From an uncultured Sphingomonadaceae bacterium (GTDB taxonomy: Bacteria; Pseudomonadota; Alphaproteobacteria; Sphingomonadales; Sphingomonadaceae): a stretch of 6,083 nt of DNA. Shown here piece by piece: positions 1 to 5,847 of this stretch. The DNA lies in contig CAKZSF010000286.1 of assembly GCA_937920575.1 (NCBI GenBank), positions 1 to 6,083 on the forward strand, written 5' to 3'. The notes below the pieces were generated by a model. That model was not told the DNA's origin. It saw only the letters and a program-made list of their open reading frames with translations, and did no database searches. The position numbers and the translations under genes are program-made. Every line of letters starts with the position of its first letter. Position 1 is the stretch's first letter.

Positions 1-833
1 GCAACTGCCGTATCTGCCCCGGCAATGATGCCCGACGTATGGCCCAGATTGGTGTTGCGGTTCGCATAGGCACCGTATGTCATCATCCCAGCCACACCGA
101 GCGACAAGGAGAAGAACGCTTGGCCAACAGCCGCCAACATCACTTCACCGGTCAATTTCGAAAAATCGACCGTGAACAGATACGCAACCGCATCGCCAAA
201 ATTGCCCGTGAATGCGCCATAGACAGTGATCGCAAGGAACAGCACAAAGAATATCGGCATCAGGTACACTGCGACCCACTCAATCCCGCTGGAAATCCCG
301 CGCGCGACGAAGAAGATCGTGATCGCGAGGAACCCGAGATTGAGCCCGACCATCAGGCCGCCATTGCCAAACAGGCCCGGGAGCAGCCCTTCAATATCTG
401 ACGCTGCGCGCCCTTCAAACGCTCCGCCGGTCAAACCGGTTTGGAACAGATCGTTCAGGAACACGCCAATGTAATAGACGACCCATCCACCCACAACGCA
501 GTAGAAACTGAGAATCAGGAAGGCGGCAAACACGCCCATGGACGCCAGAACGCTCCACCCTTCCGATGCGTTGGAATCGCGTGCCACACGGCGCACACTT
601 TCAGGTGCGTTCGCCTGACCATGACGGCCGATAAGAACCTCTGACAGCAAAACCGGCAGACCAATCAGCAGCACGCAGAAAATGTAGAACAGCACAAACG
701 CGCCGCCGCCATTTTCACCAGCCTCCGCCGGGAAACGCCACATATTGCCAAGCCCAACGGCCGATCCGACGGCCGCCAGAATGAATGCGCGCCGTGAAGA
801 CCAATTTTCGTGGCCAGAAGATACTGCTACCAT
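1..833 (-). CDS. Sodium-dependent transporter, neurotransmitter:sodium symporter (NSS/SNF) family, C-terminus cut by window edge
   Basis: This is an inner-membrane Na+-coupled importer of amino acids or related small amines; the exact substrate cannot be read from sequence. Reading from the ATG at 833, 277 codons are visible and stay open to the left edge, out of roughly 450 expected for bacterial members, so helices from about TM7 on are missing. The TM1 signature GLGNMWRFP lies at residues 27-35, the unwound sodium/substrate-binding segment of the LeuT fold, after a short tail with ENWSSRR. TM2 is about 43-65, TM3 about 96-124 (SFYCVVGGW), TM4-5 about 161-207, and TM6 about 233-256 with FFSLSLGVAGMMTYGAY, the second unwound helix of the family. 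The start is well fixed: reading upstream in frame I find no other ATG or GTG, and a GAGGG lies 11 bases before the ATG. It is divergent from panB. No frame break is seen in the visible part. Confidence 0.93.
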   Translation of the reverse strand, partial: MVAVSSGHENWSSRRAFILAAVGSAVGLGNMWRFPAEAGENGGGAFVLFYIFCVLLIGLPVLLSEVLIGRHGQANAPESVRRVARDSNASEGWSVLASMGVFAAFLILSFYCVVGGWVVYYIGVFLNDLFQTGLTGGAFEGRAASDIEGLLPGLFGNGGLMVGLNLGFLAITIFFVARGISSGIEWVAVYLMPIFFVLFLAITVYGAFTGNFGDAVAYLFTVDFSKLTGEVMLAAVGQAFFSLSLGVAGMMTYGAYANRNTNLGHTSGIIAGADTAV

Positions 834-844
834 GTGTTCAAGAA

Positions 845-849
845 CCCTC
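845..849 (-). promoter_or_regulatory. Shine-Dalgarno of the NSS transporter, in a hairpin loop
   Basis: On the minus strand GAGGG precedes the ATG at 833 by 11 bases. It is exactly the 5-base loop between the complementary arms CAAGAA and TTCTTG (850-855 and 839-844). The 6-bp stem is AT-rich and weak, so it may only present the SD in an open loop; regulation is speculative. Confidence 0.45.
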
Positions 850-921
850 TTCTTGTGCGCTGCTGCGCCTCTCTCTCCGCACCCTTGTGCAACGAAATGA
901 CGCGATAGCCAAGGGCGCACT

Positions 922-949
922 TTGCCAACTCCCCAGTGTGGGCTAAGAC
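922..949 (+). promoter_or_regulatory. Candidate sigma-70-type promoter giving a leaderless panB transcript
   Basis: TTGCCA (922-927, five of six matches to TTGACA) is followed after 16 bases by TAAGAC (944-949), a poor -10 hexamer. With the usual six-base discriminator, transcription would start at the A of the panB ATG (956). The lack of any Shine-Dalgarno-like stretch before that ATG makes a leaderless message plausible. The weak -10 match keeps this tentative. Confidence 0.25.
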
Positions 950-955
950 ACTGCC

Positions 956-1828
956 ATGTCTACGACTTTCAAACTCGACACCGCGACCTCTCGCGCGACA
1001 CCCACGCCAAAGCCTCGCAAACGGCTAACCGTCCCCCGCATTCGCGATCACAAGAAGGACGGCAAGACCAAAGAACCACTCGTGATGCTAACGGCCTATA
1101 CCGCACGGCAGGCGCAATTGCTGGACGCGCACTGCGATATGTTGCTGGTTGGGGATTCGCTCGGCCAAGTCATCTATGGGCTGGACAGCACGCTCCCCGT
1201 TACCGTCGATATGATGGTCAATCACGGGGCCGCTGTGGTGCGTGGCAGCTATCACAGTCTGGTTGTGGTCGATATGCCCTTCGGTGCTTACGAGGCATCT
1301 CCCGAAGCGGCGTTTGAAGTTGCGGCCCGGATCATGGCCGAAACAGGATGCGCTGCGGTAAAACTGGAAGGCGGGGAAGCGATGGCGGAAACTATATCTT
1401 TCCTAACCAGTCGCGGGATCCCGGTTATGGCGCATGTCGGGCTAACTCCCCAAGCGGTGAATGTGTTGGGCGGATATATGGCGCGTGGACGCAGCCAAGA
1501 AGAGCATGAGAAGATCATGCGCGATGGCAAGGCTGTGCAAGACGCCGGCGCTTTTTCCGTGGTTGCAGAAGGCGTGATTGAACCGATTGCGATTTCGTTG
1601 ACTCAAACATTGGAAATTCCGGTGATCGGTATCGGTGCTTCAGCCCAATGTGACGGGCAAGTGCTGGTCACTGAAGACATGCTGGGAATGTTCGAACGTG
1701 TCCCGCGCTTCGTGAAAAAGTACAACAACATTGCCGAAGTGATCGAGCAAACTGCAGCGCAATATGCCGCCGAAGTGCGCGAGCGCAGTTTTCCCGGCGA
1801 AGAACAGACGTATCAGCCAAAGCAATAG
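956..1828 (+). CDS. panB: 3-methyl-2-oxobutanoate hydroxymethyltransferase (ketopantoate hydroxymethyltransferase)
   Basis: PanB is a cytosolic enzyme that transfers a hydroxymethyl group from 5,10-methylenetetrahydrofolate to 2-oxoisovalerate, giving ketopantoate, the first committed step of pantothenate and CoA synthesis. The 290-residue protein aligns by eye along its whole length with E. coli PanB (about 264 residues). Metal ligands fall at D67 (LLVGDSLG), D106 (VVDMPF) and E138 (VKLEGGE), and the catalytic glutamate at E205 (VVAEGVIEP). Other family blocks are DSTLPVTV (77-84), [15 protein letters not shown] (160-174) and IPVIGIGAS (221-229). The C-terminus FPGEEQTY is typical. The first about 22 residues are a Thr/Pro-rich extension before the conserved RLTVPRIR, and no SD is visible, so a later start is possible, but no internal ATG lies between M1 and the conserved core. 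panC does not follow; a DUF475 membrane protein gene does. All catalytic residues are present, so it should be active. Confidence 0.97.
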   Translation: MSTTFKLDTATSRATPTPKPRKRLTVPRIRDHKKDGKTKEPLVMLTAYTARQAQLLDAHCDMLLVGDSLGQVIYGLDSTLPVTVDMMVNHGAAVVRGSYHSLVVVDMPFGAYEASPEAAFEVAARIMAETGCAAVKLEGGEAMAETISFLTSRGIPVMAHVGLTPQAVNVLGGYMARGRSQEEHEKIMRDGKAVQDAGAFSVVAEGVIEPIAISLTQTLEIPVIGIGASAQCDGQVLVTEDMLGMFERVPRFVKKYNNIAEVIEQTAAQYAAEVRERSFPGEEQTYQPKQ

Positions 1829-1855
1829 TTCGGCGGATAGCGTGTCGCGCTTCCT

Positions 1856-1890
1856 TGCGCGCACCCCGCTGCGGGTTTAGCAGGCGCGCA
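1856..1890 (+). other. Nested hairpin in the panB-DUF475 spacer (terminator, attenuator or leader structure)
   Basis: The arms TGCGCGC (1856-1862) and GCGCGCA (1884-1890) form a perfect 7-bp GC stem. Directly inside it CTGC (1869-1872) pairs with GCAG (1880-1883), making an 11-bp stem with a six-base bulge ACCCCG and a seven-base loop GGGTTTA. An alternative inner hairpin is CCCG-CTG-CGGG (1865-1875), followed by TTT. There is no long T-tract after the outer stem, so it is a poor classical intrinsic terminator; it could partly insulate the two genes or act as a 5' leader structure. Confidence 0.5.
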
Positions 1891-1900
1891 GTTCAAACAC

Positions 1901-1908
1901 GGGTGGGG
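1901..1908 (+). promoter_or_regulatory. Probable ribosome binding site of the DUF475 gene
   Basis: GGGTGGGG ends seven bases before the ATG at 1916 and is the only purine-rich stretch in the right place. It is an imperfect Shine-Dalgarno. It sits inside a small CGGG/CCCG hairpin (1900-1903 with 1911-1914). Its GGGGT (1905-1909) is also complementary to ACCCC (1863-1867) in the bulge of the upstream hairpin. Confidence 0.45.
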
Positions 1909-1915
1909 TTCCCGC

Positions 1916-2983
1916 ATGGCAACGCTGTTGAAATATTACAAAGCATCGCTGATTTTCACGCTCATCTGCTTCGCGCTGGCGGCGTGGTATGGCTGGGAAA
2001 CGACTGGCACGATTGCAGGCACGGCATCGCTGCTGTGGATCGTGGTTGTTCTGTCGATACTCGAAGTCTCACTCAGCTTTGACAATGCGGTCGTGAACGC
2101 GACCGTCCTGCGTGACATGGACCCGGTGTGGCAACAGCGCTTCCTGACTTGGGGCATCGCCATCGCGGTTTTCGGTATGCGGATTGTGTTCCCCATCGCC
2201 ATTGTTGCGATTGCCGCCAATATCGGCCCGATGGAGGCGATCACCCTCTCACTAAACAACCCAGAAGAGTATGAGCGCATCGTGTCCGGCGCGCATCTGG
2301 GTATTGCCGGATTTGGCGGTGCTTTCCTTGCGATGGTTGGCCTGACCTTCTTCTTCGATTCCGACAAAGATGTGCACTGGATCGCGGCGCTGGAACGCGT
2401 GCTCAACAAATTTTCCGCCGTGCCTGCCATTGAAATCGCCGTTGTCCTGGGCGCGTTGTATGGCATTTCGACTATGCTTCCGCTGGACGATGCGCACACA
2501 TTTCTCGTGTCGGGCGTCCTTGGGCTTCTGACATACATTGGCGTTCACGCATTGGGCGCGATTATCGAAGCGCGCGAGACTCGCAAGAAAGCCGCCGGAG
2601 AAATGGTGCGGTCCGGCTTAGGCGGATTTCTCTATCTTGAGGTGCTCGACGCATCGTTCAGCTTTGACGGTGTGATCGGGGCGTTTGCTTTGTCGAACAA
2701 CATGATCGTTATTGCATTGGGCCTGGCAGTGGGCGCGATGTTCGTGCGTTCGATCACGATCCATCTGGTTAAGACCGGCACACTCAACCAGTATCGCTAT
2801 CTGGAACATGGCGCGTTCTGGGCCATCATCGTTCTGGCAGGGATCATGCTCACCTCGGCCATCTGGCACATCCCCGAAACGATCACTGGTCTGCTCGGAG
2901 CAACTCTGATCGGTATCTCGTTCTGGTGGTCAGTGCGTTACAAGCGCAAACATGGCGAGGAGCCGGAGACACTCGAGGCTTAG
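1916..2983 (+). CDS. DUF475 (COG2899) integral membrane protein, TerC/Alx-like superfamily
   Basis: This is a 355-residue inner-membrane protein with about nine to ten hydrophobic helices (around 10-28, 36-63, 75-104, 128-147, 166-188, 197-217, 234-283 as a cluster, 299-317 and 321-340). It carries two copies of the acidic membrane motif seen in TerC-type proteins: EVSLSFDN at 50-57 and DASFSFDG at 245-252, the second within YLEVLDASFSFDGVIGAF. The segment YRYLEHGAFWAI (293-304) is also characteristic. Family function is not settled: the related TerC/Alx proteins are tied to tellurite resistance and to manganese or other metal-ion export, and a metal-ion transport role is an inference here. 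The hydrophilic tail (about 341-355) is Lys/Arg- then Glu-rich. The start is supported by an upstream GGGG and by a normal N-terminus. It lies 87 bases after panB on the same strand and ends by overlapping the stop codon of the convergent SBF gene. No ter-operon genes are in the window, so tellurite resistance should not be assumed. Confidence 0.88.
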   Translation: MATLLKYYKASLIFTLICFALAAWYGWETTGTIAGTASLLWIVVVLSILEVSLSFDNAVVNATVLRDMDPVWQQRFLTWGIAIAVFGMRIVFPIAIVAIAANIGPMEAITLSLNNPEEYERIVSGAHLGIAGFGGAFLAMVGLTFFFDSDKDVHWIAALERVLNKFSAVPAIEIAVVLGALYGISTMLPLDDAHTFLVSGVLGLLTYIGVHALGAIIEARETRKKAAGEMVRSGLGGFLYLEVLDASFSFDGVIGAFALSNNMIVIALGLAVGAMFVRSITIHLVKTGTLNQYRYLEHGAFWAIIVLAGIMLTSAIWHIPETITGLLGATLIGISFWWSVRYKRKHGEEPETLEA

Positions 2984-3972
2984 CCACTCGCAGCAAAGCG
3001 GCTCGCGAGCGGAGCGGCCAGCATCAATTGCAGCAAGTGATACAGCAGAAGCGGCGCGATCACGAAGCCGGCGACCTCTGGCGTGAACATGATAGCGGCC
3101 AACGGCGCGCCTATCGCCACACTCTTTTGCGCAGCGGCAAACAGGAACGCGATACGATCCTTGCGCGGATAGCCCAGTACACCGCTAGCGATCCAAGCCC
3201 CGCCATTGGCCGCACACAGAAATGCGCAAGTGAGCAAGGCGAATATCCCCCAACCCGCTGCGCTTATCATGCCGCCAATGCCTTGCTCTATTGCGCCTGA
3301 AAACGCTGTGTAGACCAGAATGCCGATCACGATCCGGTCTAGCCAAGCCAGCTGGGACTTACGCTCCGTCATCCATGCAATCGTCCAGCCCTGAACGATC
3401 TGCCCGATCACAAACGGCAGGATCAGGATAGTGCCGATACGGACAAGCACTTCATTGCCCAGTTCAACTGCCTCGCCACCTGCAATCGCGGCGAACAGCG
3501 GCGCGGTGATGAACACGCCGAGTATGTTGATCAACGCCGCCCCCACTATTGAGAGCGCGACATTGCCATCAGCCAGTGTGGTGTAGCTGGTCGCAGATTG
3601 GATCGTTGACGGGAGACATCCCAGAAACAGGAAGCCAAGCGCGACTTTGGGATCGAGCATAGCCTCCGCAACCACCGAAACCCCGAAGCCAATCAGTGCC
3701 ATCACGCCAAACACCCAGATCGCAAGCGGCAGGAAGAAGCTCCAATTCTTGAAACCGCGCGCAATCTCAGAGCGCGCGATACGCATTCCGTTGGCCAGAA
3801 ACAGGATGAAGATGGCGACATTGGCAACATCTTGCGCAACCACCCGCGCCTCACCCGTGGCAGGCAGGATGTTTGCCAGTGCAGTTGCCAGCACCAGAAT
3901 GACGATCATGGGATCGAGTTTTATGCCGATTGCGCGAGCCATAGTTTTTCGCATGGCCCACTCAGGCAGCAT
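2980..3972 (-). CDS. Bile acid:sodium symporter (SBF/BASS) family permease, YfeH-like
   Basis: This is a 330-residue inner-membrane transporter with about ten hydrophobic segments (about 20-38, 44-65, 79-101, 109-131, 137-161, 176-197, 209-229, 235-260, 272-295 and 298-322). Family blocks are GCLPSTIQSATSYTTLADGN (118-137), with the Pro and Ser/Thr-rich crossover helix, NILGVFITAPL (149-159), AAAQKSVAIGAPLA (279-292) and PLLLYHLLQL (307-316). These resemble the bacterial SBF-like subfamily, whose substrates are mostly unknown; organic-anion uptake with sodium is the family role, and bile acid as substrate is not implied. The start is uncertain: the ATG at 3972 has no SD, while the in-frame ATG at 3954 (M7) is preceded by GAGTGG and a third lies at 3942 (M11); all leave the core intact. 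It lies 15 bases downstream of the TPR gene on the same strand, so it is probably cotranscribed. Its TAA overlaps the TAG of the convergent DUF475 gene. Confidence 0.9.
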   Translation of the reverse strand: MLPEWAMRKTMARAIGIKLDPMIVILVLATALANILPATGEARVVAQDVANVAIFILFLANGMRIARSEIARGFKNWSFFLPLAIWVFGVMALIGFGVSVVAEAMLDPKVALGFLFLGCLPSTIQSATSYTTLADGNVALSIVGAALINILGVFITAPLFAAIAGGEAVELGNEVLVRIGTILILPFVIGQIVQGWTIAWMTERKSQLAWLDRIVIGILVYTAFSGAIEQGIGGMISAAGWGIFALLTCAFLCAANGGAWIASGVLGYPRKDRIAFLFAAAQKSVAIGAPLAAIMFTPEVAGFVIAPLLLYHLLQLMLAAPLASRFAASG

Positions 3973-3980
3973 ATCGCAAG

Positions 3981-3996
3981 CGAAGGTTTAGCTTCG
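3981..3996 (-). other. Small intercistronic hairpin at the end of the TPR gene
   Basis: CGAAG and CTTCG form a perfect 5-bp stem around a six-base loop that contains the TAA stop codon of the TPR gene. No T-tract follows, so it is unlikely to stop transcription before the SBF permease; an mRNA processing or spacing element, or chance, is more likely. Confidence 0.3.
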
Positions 3997-5847
3997 TCCC
4001 CGCTCGTTTAGGGTCCGATTGGCTTTGCGCTGGAACACTGTGCCATCGGCGGAAGCCTCCAGCTGCCGCTTCAAAGCTTCGCTGAAAGTCTGTGCGACCT
4101 CGGGGTTTGACTTTTGCAAACGATAGGCGCGCTGCAAGAAGGGCAAAGCCTCATCATCTTGCCCGAGGCGCAATAGCATTTCCGCATGCCAGCGCAGCAG
4201 TTCCGGATCGCGTTGACCGCCTGGCGCTTTGATGCCGTAGTCGAGCCAGGCATAAGCCTCTTCCCAATTGCCCGATTTAACCGCGATGGTGGTGAGCAAT
4301 TCGGAAATTTCGGTATCGGGCCCATTGTTTTCGAGCGAATTGACCAGCAGCGATTGCGCTTCCCTCAATTTGCCGGAATCGACCAATGCCGCCGCCATCC
4401 GAACCGAAAGCGACGACGGCTGGCGGATGCGCGAAGCTTGCGTGTAGTGCTGCATCGCCAGATTGAACTGCTTTGCCGCCAGCGCCGCATCACCACGAAT
4501 GATCGCGATATCCGTCGAATCAGGATGAAACTCTGCCAACTTGTTGGACACGGCAATTGCCTGACCAAACTGCTGGCTCGCCACAAGACCACGAACAAAC
4601 GCGATACCCTTGGCGACAGAGCGTTGATCCTGCTCCCACTCAGAACGGAGGCTACCCACATTGGCAACCGGAGAGATCGCCGTAACAAAATGCCTTTTCG
4701 CATCAGCCGCTTTGTCGAGATACCAAGCCGCTTTGTCGCGATCACCGGTCTGCTCATAGGCGCGACCCACCAAGGTCATCAAATAGACATCCGCATCCGA
4801 TTGCCGGGCGGCATCAGCAAATCGAGCAATCAATTCGCTAGGCGCATCATCTTCCAGCAATGCGCGGGCATAAAGCTGGCGTGCACGGCGATTGTCCGGT
4901 TGCAAGCGCAGCAGCTTTTCCAAACTGTCCGCGGCAACTGCGGGGTTGCCAGCTTGCAGTTCAAGGATGCCAAGCAACAGCAATTGAGCGGGAATTTCGC
5001 TTTCATCTGCTTTCAACCGCCATAGGATTCGACGGGCGAGGCTGTTCTTGCCACCACGTGCCGCCAGCACAGCTTGCAAGTAAAGCGCTTTGGGGTTGCC
5101 TGGGCTCGCCTTCGTCATGGCGCGGGCGACGGTCAACATATCAGAAGCCCGACCTGCCTCGCCCAAGGTTGCTGCGTATTCCCCCAGCAGCGACAGATCA
5201 TCAGGCGCGACTTCAAGACCCCGCTCAAACCATTCCAGCGCCGGCACCATCCCTTCAGATTCCCGTGCAATCAGCCCACGAAATTCCAGAGCGCGTGGAT
5301 GATCTGCATCGATCTCAAGCGCCTTCTCAACGGCTTGCAAAGATCCGCCATGCTCACCGCCGCGATAGCGCAGTTGAGCGATGTCCACCCACAGCAGCGC
5401 ATTGTCCGCGTTCGCTTCCAAAGATCGATCAAACGCCCAACCGGCGGCGGGTAGATTGCCTTCCGCCATTTCGACCAGACCCAAAATCTGGAACCCGTGG
5501 GCCCGATCTTCATTCACAAATTCACCAGGCGACAACCATCGCCGCGCGTCCACCAGATCGCCTTGCAGGAACTCCGCCTGCCCCATCCACGCTGCGATTT
5601 GCGGGTTTGTGGCGCCCTCTTCCAAAGCGCGTTTCAGCGCCATTTCTGCGGCGACGCCATCACCGCGCTCCAAATGCGCGCGCGCTTCGCCAATCGCGCC
5701 ATTCTGGCCACTGGCATTGGCTGAACCGACCCATGAGCTGGTCAAGAACGCAATCCCAATAAGCGCGAGCAGCGGAAGCGCGAACAACGCTGCCACCACC
5801 ACGCCGCGCAGGCGCGTTGGTTTGGATGGGTTACGCGCTGAGGTCAT
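3988..5847 (-). CDS. Membrane-anchored tetratricopeptide-repeat protein of a PEP-CTERM/exopolysaccharide locus
   Basis: The 619-residue protein has a basic N-terminus (R5, K9, R12, R14), one hydrophobic anchor at about 15-36, then a long helical region that should lie in the periplasm. Repeats of TPR type recur from about residue 50 to 595. Clear ones are AIGEARAHLERGDGVAAEMA (51-70), the stretch around 115-145 (ILGLVEMAEGNLPAAGWAFD), 150-180 (LRYRGGEHGGSLQAVEKAL), 185-215, 287-317 (LGILELQAGNPAVAADSLEK), 355-383 (GRAYEQTGDRDKAAWYLDKA), 447-475 (DAALAAKQFNLAMQHYTQAS) and 550-580 (HAEMLLRLGQDDEALPFLQR). I see no cysteine at all, hence no lipobox. TPR proteins beside prsR (PrsT in the literature) are thought to scaffold exopolysaccharide or PEP-CTERM protein assembly; that role is inferred from position. 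Canonical PrsT is a lipoprotein near 900 residues, so this is at most a shorter counterpart. Its ATG lies inside the end of prsR (17-base overlap), with only a weak GAAG before it, which suggests translational coupling. Confidence 0.88.
   Translation of the reverse strand: MTSARNPSKPTRLRGVVVAALFALPLLALIGIAFLTSSWVGSANASGQNGAIGEARAHLERGDGVAAEMALKRALEEGATNPQIAAWMGQAEFLQGDLVDARRWLSPGEFVNEDRAHGFQILGLVEMAEGNLPAAGWAFDRSLEANADNALLWVDIAQLRYRGGEHGGSLQAVEKALEIDADHPRALEFRGLIARESEGMVPALEWFERGLEVAPDDLSLLGEYAATLGEAGRASDMLTVARAMTKASPGNPKALYLQAVLAARGGKNSLARRILWRLKADESEIPAQLLLLGILELQAGNPAVAADSLEKLLRLQPDNRRARQLYARALLEDDAPSELIARFADAARQSDADVYLMTLVGRAYEQTGDRDKAAWYLDKAADAKRHFVTAISPVANVGSLRSEWEQDQRSVAKGIAFVRGLVASQQFGQAIAVSNKLAEFHPDSTDIAIIRGDAALAAKQFNLAMQHYTQASRIRQPSSLSVRMAAALVDSGKLREAQSLLVNSLENNGPDTEISELLTTIAVKSGNWEEAYAWLDYGIKAPGGQRDPELLRWHAEMLLRLGQDDEALPFLQRAYRLQKSNPEVAQTFSEALKRQLEASADGTVFQRKANRTLNERGRS

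Larger units (their letters stand above)
834..955. other. Divergent intergenic region between the NSS transporter and panB
   Basis: These 122 bases must hold the promoters of both divergent genes. The middle is strongly strand-asymmetric, with a pyrimidine-rich run on the plus strand at about 868-885. A 6-base inverted repeat CCCTTG (882-887) and CAAGGG (910-915), 28 bases centre to centre, could be an operator but is short enough to be chance. I see no convincing sigma-70 hexamers for the transporter; the best is TTGGCA with a TATCGC only 15 bases on. The best candidate for panB is listed separately. No coding potential is seen. Confidence 0.6.

Noticed and set aside
39..644. Plus-strand open frames opposite the NSS transporter
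   Set aside because: The minus-strand frame gives a textbook NSS protein through this stretch. The plus-strand products are low-complexity charged sequences without family features.
882..915. CCCTTG...CAAGGG inverted repeat as a regulator operator
   Set aside because: Six-base arms separated by 22 bases in one copy are too weak to call an operator; noted only in the description of the intergenic region.
922..1317. Plus-strand frame overlapping the start of panB
   Set aside because: It is an alternative frame of the panB region; the panB frame carries every catalytic motif.
1936..2548. Minus-strand open frames of up to 200 residues inside the DUF475 gene
   Set aside because: They are antisense to a well-supported membrane protein and show no recognisable motif or ribosome site.
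3822..3836. Sigma-54-like TGGCAACATCTTGC on the plus strand, tempting because PrsR is a sigma-54-type activator
   Set aside because: The GG-to-GC spacing is one base short of the -24/-12 rule, and it lies inside the SBF gene pointing antisense. No other properly spaced -24/-12 site was found.
4186..5762. Long plus-strand open frames at 4186-5025 and 4860-5762
   Set aside because: They lie wholly antisense to the TPR gene. Their translations are rich in Arg, His, Pro and Cys with no domain-like pattern, as expected from the reverse of a GC-rich coding region.
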